8,639 bases of DNA from Luminiphilus sp. (GTDB taxonomy: Bacteria; Pseudomonadota; Gammaproteobacteria; Pseudomonadales; Halieaceae): assembly GCA_022425845.1 (NCBI GenBank), contig JAKMEU010000103.1:1-8639 (forward strand). Reading direction: 5' to 3'. The notes under the pieces were generated by a model that was given only the letters and a program-made list of their open reading frames with translations, was not told the origin of the DNA and did no database searches. Both the position numbers and the translations under genes were made by a program. Of this stretch, positions 1 to 6,088 are shown in pieces. How positions within the stretch are numbered: position 1 is the stretch's first letter; each line of letters begins with the position of its first letter.

Positions 1-199
1 GTCCAATCGTGTTTATATACGCTGACACTTCGGGGTCGTCATAAGCGCCGATGGTGTTGAGCAGGCGCTGGTGTTCATCGCCCTTCGCTTCAGGCATTAC
101 AATAGTCTGGCAGCCGACTGAAACCGAAGCGGCGTCGAGCCTGCTGCTACCAAAGCCGCTGACAATCAAAAAAAGCACCAATGAAGTAATGTTTTTCAT
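1..199 (-). CDS. Exported M48-type metalloprotease, N-terminal fragment
   Basis: The frame opens with ATG at 199-197 and runs off the left edge after 66 codons, so only the N-terminus is present. It starts with a signal peptide (MKN, then a hydrophobic run LVLFLIVSGFG, to about residue 23). After about 30 further residues comes NTIGAYDDPEVSAYINTIG (about residues 48-66). This closely resembles the segment before the catalytic domain in periplasmic M48 proteases of the BepA/YfgC and LoiP type, where 'Y-D-D/P-P-E-hydrophobic-x-x-Y-hydrophobic-N-x-hydrophobic-G' recurs. The HExxH zinc motif would lie beyond the window, so activity cannot be confirmed. Family knowledge suggests quality control of outer-membrane or envelope proteins. 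It starts 9 bp after the stop of the preceding lipoprotein gene with only a weak ribosome site, so it is probably co-transcribed with the block. The M48 assignment rests on a short motif and is fairly but not fully sure. Confidence 0.72.
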   Translation of the reverse strand, partial: MKNITSLVLFLIVSGFGSSRLDAASVSVGCQTIVMPEAKGDEHQRLLNTIGAYDDPEVSAYINTIG

Positions 200-208
200 A
201 GGTCTGTC

Positions 209-931
209 TTACAATTTGGCGGATAAATACTTTAGTAGTTGATCCCCCAGGCTGTCACACGCGGTGCCCTGGACCGGAGCGATGATGGGGATCGGTACAA
301 CAACGGCCGGCATGTAACTCTGGCCGCTGGTATTGGCACTGATCCGGCCGACTTCGATCTCATCGGTAAAATCCCAGATTGTTGCTTCGTAATCAGAGGC
401 ATTGCCCCAGGTGCCAAAACCAAAGCAGCCCGCACCACCTGGGCCCACGCCACAGGTCATGGAACCGGAACTGTTGGTCTCCACGGTGGAGCCGTCGATC
501 CAGATCATGTACTCCAGTTTGATCTCGGAGAATCGGTCGGCTACCCGCTGTTGGGTCAACAGCTTATCGATGTCGTCGGTTCGCAGCGGTGCGGTGCGGG
601 GCTCGAACCAGGGATACATCATGTTGATGAACTCCAGTTCGTGAAGCACCGTGATGGAGGCATCTCCCCGGCGGATGTGGTCACCGATGCATTCGATAAA
701 GTCGAATTCGGTTTCATAGTCTGGGGCGTGGCGACGTCCCATGATCACGACCGAAGCATCTCCGATACCTTCGGTGGGCTCCATGAAGGTCATCTCGTCA
801 ACGGTGGCGTTAACACAGCCCTGCAGAACAATCGTCAGTGCGGCACCCAGCAGCGAAAGGACGCCACGGGCGGTGCAACTTGCGCCGTGATACCAGCGGA
901 AGTTTTCCCTGTCGCACGATCTGTCACTCAC
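209..931 (-). CDS. Predicted lipoprotein of unknown family, cysteine-containing
   Basis: I chose GTG at 931-929, giving 240 residues. It overlaps the preceding stop by 8 bp and has GAGG (complement of 941-944) 9 nt upstream. An ATG at 952 and a GTG at 973 are possible longer starts. A hydrophobic run (VLSLLGAALTIVLQGC) ends in a lipobox with Cys39. The +2 residue is Val, which by the E. coli Lol rule predicts the outer membrane. The mature part has four more cysteines (about 81, 160, 169, 225), two of them flanking a Gly-rich stretch (CGVGPGGAGC), so disulfides in the periplasm are plausible. Later come a YEATIWDF segment and a PAVVVPIPIIAP stretch. The n-region before the signal helix is unusually long, so the start is uncertain. 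I do not recognise the family. Position between a second lipoprotein and an M48-type protease points to an envelope role. Confidence 0.8.
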   Translation of the reverse strand: MSDRSCDRENFRWYHGASCTARGVLSLLGAALTIVLQGCVNATVDEMTFMEPTEGIGDASVVIMGRRHAPDYETEFDFIECIGDHIRRGDASITVLHELEFINMMYPWFEPRTAPLRTDDIDKLLTQQRVADRFSEIKLEYMIWIDGSTVETNSSGSMTCGVGPGGAGCFGFGTWGNASDYEATIWDFTDEIEVGRISANTSGQSYMPAVVVPIPIIAPVQGTACDSLGDQLLKYLSAKL

Positions 932-1634
932 TTTCGAAGGCCTCGGTGTCATTCTCTGCAGCCTCGTTGTCACCCGCCATCCAGGCCGCCACCCCCGGTA
1001 CCCGGGTGAAGGACGTGGCGAAATTGGCGCCGGCGTCCCGTAGCGCGACCACTGCGGCCAGGTTCACGGCTTCTTCATCGGATTGTAAAAACGCTGTGGG
1101 CGTCTTCCCGTAGGCAGACAGGGTCCATTCGGCCAGCTGCTCGGTCGAGTCGATGGTCAGGTCGCCATTTTCATGATCGTGAACAGCGTCGAGGGGCACC
1201 AGACGGAATCGATATTTCATCCATATTTCGTAGACTTTGACGTTGGTGTGCAACGGTATGGTGTACTGCAGGTCAGCGACATAGGGAATAATCACCGCAT
1301 CGATTTCAGACTCCCGGGCGTGCAGGGAGTCGTGGTCGCTGATACGGACGACCTCTTCAAACATTCCCCCAAACAGCGTGGTCCAGAATTCAACCTGGGC
1401 GTCTCCAGTTTTAACCAGCCAGTCGGTTTCCGCGCGGCCCGCCGCCTCGTCGAAAATTTCGTGTTGAGCGAAGGCATCGCTGTAGACAACCCCCAGGGTA
1501 ATGGGCAGGGGATCCATGAGGGGTTTCGGGAAATTGCCTTTGACCACCACCTCGCGCGCGCCACAAGCGGTGAGCAACAGCAACCCGGCCAGAATGCCGA
1601 GAGCCCGTAACGTCCTTTTAGGGCCTGAAATCAT
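924..1634 (-). CDS. Predicted lipoprotein of unknown function
   Basis: The likely start is ATG at 1634-1632, giving 236 residues. A TTG at 1646 would add four. The start lies inside the end of the upstream vWA gene (17 bp overlap), so translation is probably coupled. The N-terminus is a clean lipoprotein signal: MISGPKRTLR, a hydrophobic stretch and lipobox LTAC with Cys24, followed by Gly, predicting outer-membrane sorting by the E. coli rule. The mature domain of about 213 residues is mixed alpha/beta with alternating hydrophobic strands (PITLGVVYSDAF, AVIIPYVADLQYTI, YEIWMKYRFRLVPL) and a very acidic end (NEAAENDTEAFESE). I recognise no domain family. A role as outer-membrane partner of the motor-like proteins encoded upstream is an inference from the operon only. 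Confidence 0.82.
   Translation of the reverse strand: MISGPKRTLRALGILAGLLLLTACGAREVVVKGNFPKPLMDPLPITLGVVYSDAFAQHEIFDEAAGRAETDWLVKTGDAQVEFWTTLFGGMFEEVVRISDHDSLHARESEIDAVIIPYVADLQYTIPLHTNVKVYEIWMKYRFRLVPLDAVHDHENGDLTIDSTEQLAEWTLSAYGKTPTAFLQSDEEAVNLAAVVALRDAGANFATSFTRVPGVAAWMAGDNEAAENDTEAFESE
941..944 (-). promoter_or_regulatory. Possible ribosome binding site for the GTG start of the second lipoprotein gene
   Basis: GAGG on the minus strand, 9 nt before GTG 931. It favours this start, but the longer starts are not excluded. Confidence 0.35.
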
Positions 1635-2616
1635 TGAGTCCAACAAAGGTCCCGCCGTTCTTGTAAGTCAGTTCTCTCATCAGTGTAGCAAAACGGATAC
1701 CCGTCACCTGTAGCTCGGGTGGCCTTATGAATTGTACGGGAAACCCCACACCATGGATTCTGACACGCCGTTCGCCGCCAAAGTTCTGCGCATTAAGGCG
1801 ATCTACCGTTTCGACAACCGTGCGGATGGACTCGCCCGTGAATTCGTCGCCAAAGACGTAGATGGAGATTCTTTTGTCGGGATCGTAAAACGAACGTACC
1901 GCTGCCGTGATGCCTTCGACCGGGGAACTGTTGGAAAATACATTCCAATTGGCGAGATTGCGCAGTATCAGGCTACGCCGGGCGGGCGTATCGGGAATCC
2001 ATTGCCCACGGTAGCGGGAGAACAGGTAGTTGCCCATGTCATTGAGTACCTGGATACCTTTAACCTCGGGGTAGATATTCAGGGTGGCTTCCATTTCCCT
2101 CAACATCCGGTCCCAGGCATAGGAGAACATCGAGCCGGAGGTATCAATGATGAAGATAATGTACTCGCTGTCGACCGGGATGCCGCCGATCAACTGATTT
2201 TTACGCTGGCTGTTGACTCCCAGAAGGCGCTTCTCTTCATCGCTCAACCGCTGGCGTGCCACCGCCAGCTCTTGCTGAATGATGCTGTTGGAGTTTCGGG
2301 AGATCTCAAGGCTGTCATACCGGGAGCGGGCACTGGCCAGCGCTCCCTGCAAAATGGCAATTCGATCTTCGTATTCGGAAATCTGCTCTTGTTTGGCATT
2401 GAGATCCCTGTTCAGGATGGTGGTTTCACCCCGGATTTCGAACAGCTGCTGCGTTAGATCTGCCACCCGGCCATCGGCTACCACGGTTGAGCGTTCGAGA
2501 ATCTGTGGCTGAACGGTCTTGGTGATCATGAGAAGCAGGATGACAGCACCGAAGCCGCAGCAGATCACATCGAGAAAAGAGATGGAAAATTCGGGGGTTC
2601 CCCTGCGCTGTTTCAT
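1618..2616 (-). CDS. MotB/ExbD-like membrane protein with coiled coil and vWA domain (second copy)
   Basis: The protein has 332 residues with ATG at 2616-2614 behind a strong AGGAGG site. A basic N-terminus (MKQRRG, inside) precedes FSISFLDVICCGFGAVILLLMI (residues 10-31), one membrane helix with Asp16 near its start. This fits the single proton-conducting Asp of MotB, ExbD and TolR. A predicted coiled coil covers about residues 50-135 and a von Willebrand factor A domain about 150-330. The domain shows the MIDAS metal site DTSGS (Asp158, Ser160, Ser162) and a later Asp in YVFGDEFTG (Asp257). The usual MIDAS Thr is not obvious; a Ser-Ser-Pro stretch near 230 lies where it would be expected. 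By topology the vWA domain is periplasmic. It shares its N-terminal signature and layout with the protein encoded just upstream, so the two look like ancient duplicates. Ion conduction with the MotA-like subunit is inferred. Confidence 0.9.
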   Translation of the reverse strand: MKQRRGTPEFSISFLDVICCGFGAVILLLMITKTVQPQILERSTVVADGRVADLTQQLFEIRGETTILNRDLNAKQEQISEYEDRIAILQGALASARSRYDSLEISRNSNSIIQQELAVARQRLSDEEKRLLGVNSQRKNQLIGGIPVDSEYIIFIIDTSGSMFSYAWDRMLREMEATLNIYPEVKGIQVLNDMGNYLFSRYRGQWIPDTPARRSLILRNLANWNVFSNSSPVEGITAAVRSFYDPDKRISIYVFGDEFTGESIRTVVETVDRLNAQNFGGERRVRIHGVGFPVQFIRPPELQVTGIRFATLMRELTYKNGGTFVGLNDFRP

Positions 2617-2627
2617 AGGCTGTTATA

Positions 2628-2633
2628 CCTCCT
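2628..2633 (-). promoter_or_regulatory. Strong Shine-Dalgarno site of the second vWA gene
   Basis: A full AGGAGG on the minus strand, 11 nt before ATG 2616. It is the best ribosome site in the window and sits in the longest gap (22 bp), suggesting independent initiation rather than strict coupling. Confidence 0.7.
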
Positions 2634-2638
2634 GCGCA

Positions 2639-3730
2639 TCAGGGCCAGTCCCGTGAGGGCGACATGAAGGAACCCCCACTGACCTGAGCCAATTGCCAGA
2701 ATTCTGACGCGGCCATCGGATCGCCCTCCATGGGCGCCAGGATAATGTTGACCGGTACACCTGACGGCAGTCTCTGCACGGCTCGACGAAAGAGTGCCAG
2801 TCGATCACGCCCTGAAATGGTTGTTTTCCGTGGCGCTTCAGTCCCCTGAGTGGGCAGCCCATCGGTGATGAGAAAGATATTGTCGGGTCCGCCGGGTAGC
2901 TTGGCAACAGCATCGAAAGCACGGTGCAGGCTGGTCCCACCTCCGGGAAGCTGGTCACGCAGGGCGTCAGTGGCGGCTTTCAGTTTTGCCGCGTCCGCAA
3001 CTTCCAGCCATTGCCCTTCCGTGCCTGATAGCGCCGGACGAGCCTCGGTATTGAAGGTGATAATCTGGTAGCGGGCATTGATCGGTAACTGTGAGGTTAG
3101 CCAGTCCACGGTGTTGAGCGTGCGTTGCCACTTTCCAGCCTCCCGTTGCAGTGAGGGGTCCATATTGCGCAGGCGAATTACGTTGACGATCGAATCCGCC
3201 AGCATGCTGGCAGAGGCGTCCACGAGGATCACAATCCGGTTGCCGCCCAGGTTTAAGCCCGTCAGGTACTGCCGATTCCCGTCCCCCGTAAAATCCCGTG
3301 CGCTCTGTCCGGCTTCGGCTTTGGCCGCCTCCCGCAGTTTGGTCACCCGCTCCTCCAGCCGGTTGATCTCGGCTTTCAGGGCCTCTACGTCGCTGGTATC
3401 GGTAAAGCCTTCCTCCTCAAGCGACGCAATCAACGCCTCGTAGCGATCAAGGTCTTCGGTAACCCGTGTGGCGAGCCCCTGCGCTTCGACTATTTCCAGA
3501 TCAATGCTGGCCAGCGCATTGCGGAGTGCTACGAGCCCTTCCTCGCCATCCCGGATATCGTCTTCCAGCAAATCAATCTCTGAAAAGACCTCGGCATTGA
3601 GCGTGCGGGTCTCCACTTCCATGGAGTGGTCTATGATCAGGAATACCAATACGACGGCACCAAAGCCGCAAGACATGATATCCAGAAAGCTCAGGTTAAA
3701 AGTCGAGGTTTGGCGCTTGCGCCTTGCCAA
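2639..3730 (-). CDS. MotB/ExbD-like membrane protein with coiled coil and vWA domain (first copy)
   Basis: The protein has 363 residues. The start is TTG at 3730-3728: an in-frame TGA (3736-3734) lies two codons before it, and the first Met codon after it falls inside the membrane helix. GGGGA lies 7 nt upstream. Residues 1-10 are basic (MARRKR), then FNLSFLDIMSCGFGAVVLVF enters one membrane helix (about 14-34) with Asp17 placed like the proton-carrying Asp of MotB, ExbD and TolR. A long acidic coiled coil spans about 45-137. The vWA domain at about 163-357 has a complete MIDAS: DASAS (Asp171, Ser173, Ser175), GGGT (Thr266) and FLITDG (Asp290). Known vWA domains bind protein ligands through a divalent metal here. 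N-in topology puts it in the periplasm. It lacks the OmpA-like peptidoglycan-binding domain of MotB. The vWA call is very sure; the channel role is inferred from the helix and the adjacent MotA-like gene. Confidence 0.92.
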   Translation of the reverse strand: MARRKRQTSTFNLSFLDIMSCGFGAVVLVFLIIDHSMEVETRTLNAEVFSEIDLLEDDIRDGEEGLVALRNALASIDLEIVEAQGLATRVTEDLDRYEALIASLEEEGFTDTSDVEALKAEINRLEERVTKLREAAKAEAGQSARDFTGDGNRQYLTGLNLGGNRIVILVDASASMLADSIVNVIRLRNMDPSLQREAGKWQRTLNTVDWLTSQLPINARYQIITFNTEARPALSGTEGQWLEVADAAKLKAATDALRDQLPGGGTSLHRAFDAVAKLPGGPDNIFLITDGLPTQGTEAPRKTTISGRDRLALFRRAVQRLPSGVPVNIILAPMEGDPMAASEFWQLAQVSGGSFMSPSRDWP

Positions 3731-3733
3731 GGT

Positions 3734-4999
3734 TCAGTCCCCAACCACAATCAAGAGCGCTCGGTAGCCAGACGCGTCGGAAAGCTCATCACCGGGGCAG
3801 AGAACCTGTCCATTCTCAGCAGGCTGGCCATTGACCTGCAGGTCCGAAGCTTCCCCCAGCGCCAGGCGCGCCGCTGTCGCCTCGGTAGCGACGCTGGCCG
3901 CTTCAGGCAGGGCGTCGTTTGCAGATTCCAAAGGAATGGCGCTACTGCCCAGCAGTAGATGGGTAGGTGGCGTGATATCCCGGTGATCTGCGGCGGCTGA
4001 AGCTGGCGCCTGTTGCGTTATTTCAGTCGAGGACTCCATGCCGCCCGATGTCACAACAGGCACGCTCCTGTTGAGCGTTAACTGATCAGCGGTTTGCAGC
4101 AAAGCGGATGCGCACTCACTCACCACAGCGGCAAGCCGCTGTCCCGAGGTCTTGTGATGTACCGCTGGCAGTACGAGTCCCGGCAGCAGGTCCAGGGGGC
4201 TTTCAAGTAAAATGGGCGCGTCGCCGCTGAGCAGTGGGGCGATCACGCGGCCATAGGCCGCCCCGACACTTTGCAGATCGTCCCGTGTGATGCGTGCCTG
4301 GTAGCCACCAATGGCAATCTGTGCCTCGCCAACGGAGCGCAGGCTTTCCAGAGCGCCCGGCAGGGCATCGTAAAGCGACTGCTCGCCATCGGCACTGCGC
4401 AGTGGATCAAAACGGGTTTGTGCGACGAAACTACCGGCGATGGCAGTTGCCAGGCGATCCTGCAGTGCCAGCATTCCCTCGCCCGGAATGACCTGACCCG
4501 TTTCGACGGTGACCTGCTGGCCGTCTACAACAAAGGGGGTTACCTGTGTCTGGTGCAACTGCAGCTCAACGTGTTGCCCCCGGGACAGGCCACTCGCGGC
4601 GCCCAGTACAGCCGTTCGATGTACGAGTCCTGCCACCCGAAAGGGCAAATGTTCGACAATGCCCAGCAGCAGGGAGAGTGCTTCCCTGCCCATACTTCCC
4701 GGGGCTGTGATCAACAGGTCGCTGGGCTCCCCCGCCAGCCGGTGCATATCCTGTAGATGGGCATGCACCAGGTCAGCCGCATGGCGGGCCTGACCCAGGG
4801 GTGGAGACAGGGGTTGGGTGCTGAGTTGTGACCAATAGCGCGTGTTGACCTCACGGGGTGTGCGGCGCTGGGTGCGCATGGCAGGTACACCAAAGCGAAA
4901 GTGCTGACCATCCCACCAGGCATAGCCGGGAGACTCTACAAGTTCGTCCCGGTGCCAAAGGCGCAGGGTGCTGTCATGCAGATCCAGGACAGAGCTCAT
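3734..4999 (-). CDS. Hsp70/actin-fold-like cytoplasmic protein, degenerate, with possible FHA-like tail
   Basis: The protein has 421 residues, no signal peptide and no membrane helix, so it is probably cytoplasmic. ATG at 4999-4997 overlaps the MotA-like stop as ATGA. The N-terminal strand SVLDLHDSTLRLW resembles the first strand of the Hsp70/actin fold, and LLITAPGSMGREALSLLLGI followed by VAGLVHRTAVLGAASGL (about 95-138) matches the Hsp70 pattern 'ITVPA...A...AGL...E.TAAAL.YG' in spacing and hydrophobicity. The phosphate-2 strand, normally DxGxGT, reads ELQLHQTQVT, so the nucleotide site looks altered or lost. After a low-complexity Ala/Ser region (about 320-375), the last 40 residues (DLQVNGQPAENGQVLCPGDEL, then a hydrophobic strand) resemble the end of an FHA domain. 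Its stop is in the same frame as the next gene, separated by one codon. I infer a regulatory or assembly subunit on the cytoplasmic face of the channel. The fold call is tentative. Confidence 0.8.
   Translation of the reverse strand: MSSVLDLHDSTLRLWHRDELVESPGYAWWDGQHFRFGVPAMRTQRRTPREVNTRYWSQLSTQPLSPPLGQARHAADLVHAHLQDMHRLAGEPSDLLITAPGSMGREALSLLLGIVEHLPFRVAGLVHRTAVLGAASGLSRGQHVELQLHQTQVTPFVVDGQQVTVETGQVIPGEGMLALQDRLATAIAGSFVAQTRFDPLRSADGEQSLYDALPGALESLRSVGEAQIAIGGYQARITRDDLQSVGAAYGRVIAPLLSGDAPILLESPLDLLPGLVLPAVHHKTSGQRLAAVVSECASALLQTADQLTLNRSVPVVTSGGMESSTEITQQAPASAAADHRDITPPTHLLLGSSAIPLESANDALPEAASVATEATAARLALGEASDLQVNGQPAENGQVLCPGDELSDASGYRALLIVVGD
3738..3742 (-). promoter_or_regulatory. Ribosome binding site for the TTG start of the first vWA gene
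   Basis: GGGGA on the minus strand, 7 nt before TTG 3730. It lies over the end of the upstream gene, as expected for coupled translation. Confidence 0.5.
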
Positions 5000-5799
5000 G
5001 AGCGTGGCACCGCCAGATGACGCAGTAGCTTGCGGTCAATGTAGCGTTGGGTGTTAAGAACGAGTCGCTCCTGGGAGAGCTGCAGCTGATGCAGCGCAAA
5101 CATGATGATGATCGATAGCACCAGGGCGACAAAGGTACTGTTAAACGCCACGCCCAGGCTGACGGTTACGCCAGAAATATCACCCTCGACGGCCTTGTAA
5201 GCCTGTCCGAGTGCGTCGCCGATACCCCGGACCGTCCCGATAAACCCGATGGAGGGGATCGCCCAGGAAATGTAGCGCACCATGGACAACTCCGAATCGA
5301 GACGGTCCGCTTCGATATCGCACTGCTCGCGAACACTTTCTGACACTGCGGGAATGGATTGGGTTGTGGCAAAGCGCTGCAGGGCATTCATGAGTGCACG
5401 GGGCAACAGGAAATCCTGCTCTTCCTCGGGGAGCGCCTCCAGAGCTCGCGAGTATTCGCGGCTGTCCTGGGGCAGGAGGCTGGTGCCGGTGGGCACGTCG
5501 ATCAGGCTTCTTCCCAGCATGCTTTGCTCGTCGCGGGTTCGTCGTGCCTTGAGCCCCATGATGGCGAGCGCCCAGATGAGAAGTATGAAGCAGGCCTCCT
5601 GTTCGAGGTCACGGATGACGATGGCGAGCGTACGCTGGCTGACCACTTCCTCTCCTGCCGCCTGAAGGGCCGCCTGAGCTGCCAGCTGGGCATCGGCGGT
5701 GGGCCGGATGACCCCGACGTAAACGCCGTGCACGACAATGACGGCTAGCAGCAGTGCAAAGATCTGGTAGAGGAATTCATTGTTGAAACGGAGGTTCAT
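4996..5799 (-). CDS. MotA/TolQ/ExbB-family proton channel subunit
   Basis: The protein has 267 residues, with ATG at 5799-5797 and a weak GAGG site 11 nt upstream. Four membrane segments are visible: about 11-31, 66-84, 174-194 and 214-236, with a cytoplasmic loop of about 90 residues between the second and third, as in MotA, TolQ and ExbB. The third segment carries the family signature IPSIGFIGTVRGI (about 181-193; compare 'P.LGLLGTV.GM'), and the fourth (VSLGVAFNSTFVALVLSII) has Ser/Thr residues at the position that lines the proton path. These proteins form a pentamer around a dimer of a B subunit and use the ion gradient to move it. The partners here are most likely the two Asp-bearing vWA proteins encoded two and three genes downstream. 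It lacks the long cytoplasmic tail of Zorya ZorA. Family assignment is sure; substrate ion and output are unknown. Confidence 0.93.
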   Translation of the reverse strand: MNLRFNNEFLYQIFALLLAVIVVHGVYVGVIRPTADAQLAAQAALQAAGEEVVSQRTLAIVIRDLEQEACFILLIWALAIMGLKARRTRDEQSMLGRSLIDVPTGTSLLPQDSREYSRALEALPEEEQDFLLPRALMNALQRFATTQSIPAVSESVREQCDIEADRLDSELSMVRYISWAIPSIGFIGTVRGIGDALGQAYKAVEGDISGVTVSLGVAFNSTFVALVLSIIIMFALHQLQLSQERLVLNTQRYIDRKLLRHLAVPRS

Positions 5800-5815
5800 A
5801 CCGGTCTAGGCCTCA

Positions 5816-6088
5816 TCAGATATCGACAGGAAAGGACACAGAGCTGTCCTCTGAAATACTTTCGCTGGGTTCATAGTCAAGTGACGGCCGACCCGTTGCA
5901 GCGCTCTCAATGGTCTCTTCGGAGGGCTTGTCCTGCGGGGCAGCCGGTGGCGGCTGCTGCTCGTTCGCCGTCGCGCTGGCATCAGGTGGTGTAGCGGCGT
6001 CCTGACTCAAGGCGACGCCTGCCGACAGCACCAGAACGCTGCAGGCCACCCATCCCATGTTCCCGCGCCACTTTTTCCTATTCTGCAT
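5816..6088 (-). CDS. Small secreted acidic, Pro-rich protein
   Basis: ATG at 6088-6086 gives 90 residues. It overlaps the preceding gene by 11 bp and has AGGA (complement of 6098-6101) 9 nt upstream. A longer start at 6133 would place 15 extra residues before the signal and is less likely. MQNRKKWRGN plus the hydrophobic run MGWVACSVLVLSAGVA is a signal peptide, probably cut after Ala-Leu-Ser at 28. The mature part of about 62 residues is disordered in look: Ala/Pro/Gln-rich first, then acidic, ending DYEPSESISEDSSVSFPVDI. The dense hydrophobic-acidic end suggests a docking peptide rather than a folded domain. I recognise no family. Position directly before the channel gene suggests a periplasmic accessory of that complex, which is an inference. 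Confidence 0.72.
   Translation of the reverse strand: MQNRKKWRGNMGWVACSVLVLSAGVALSQDAATPPDASATANEQQPPPAAPQDKPSEETIESAATGRPSLDYEPSESISEDSSVSFPVDI

Noticed and set aside
239..1009. A 256-codon open frame on the plus strand, with others at 1732-2457, 7245-7781 and 4271-4756
   Set aside because: Each lies antisense to a well-supported minus-strand gene. The translations show no domain, signal or family pattern and look like the by-product of GC-rich codon use on the other strand.
2617..2638. Internal promoter in the longest intergenic gap
   Set aside because: The 22 bp hold a ribosome site and nothing resembling a -35/-10 pair; the space is too small without using upstream coding sequence.
1618..5799. 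Zorya defence system (ZorA/ZorB)
   Set aside because: The channel subunit is short without the long ZorA tail, the B-like proteins have vWA instead of an OmpA-like domain, and there is no ZorC, ZorD helicase or ZorE nuclease in view. A defence role remains possible but is not shown.
1618..5799. Tol-Pal, TonB-ExbBD or flagellar Mot locus
   Set aside because: No TolA, TolB, Pal, TonB or flagellar gene is present, and the B-like proteins are much longer than ExbD/TolR and carry vWA domains.
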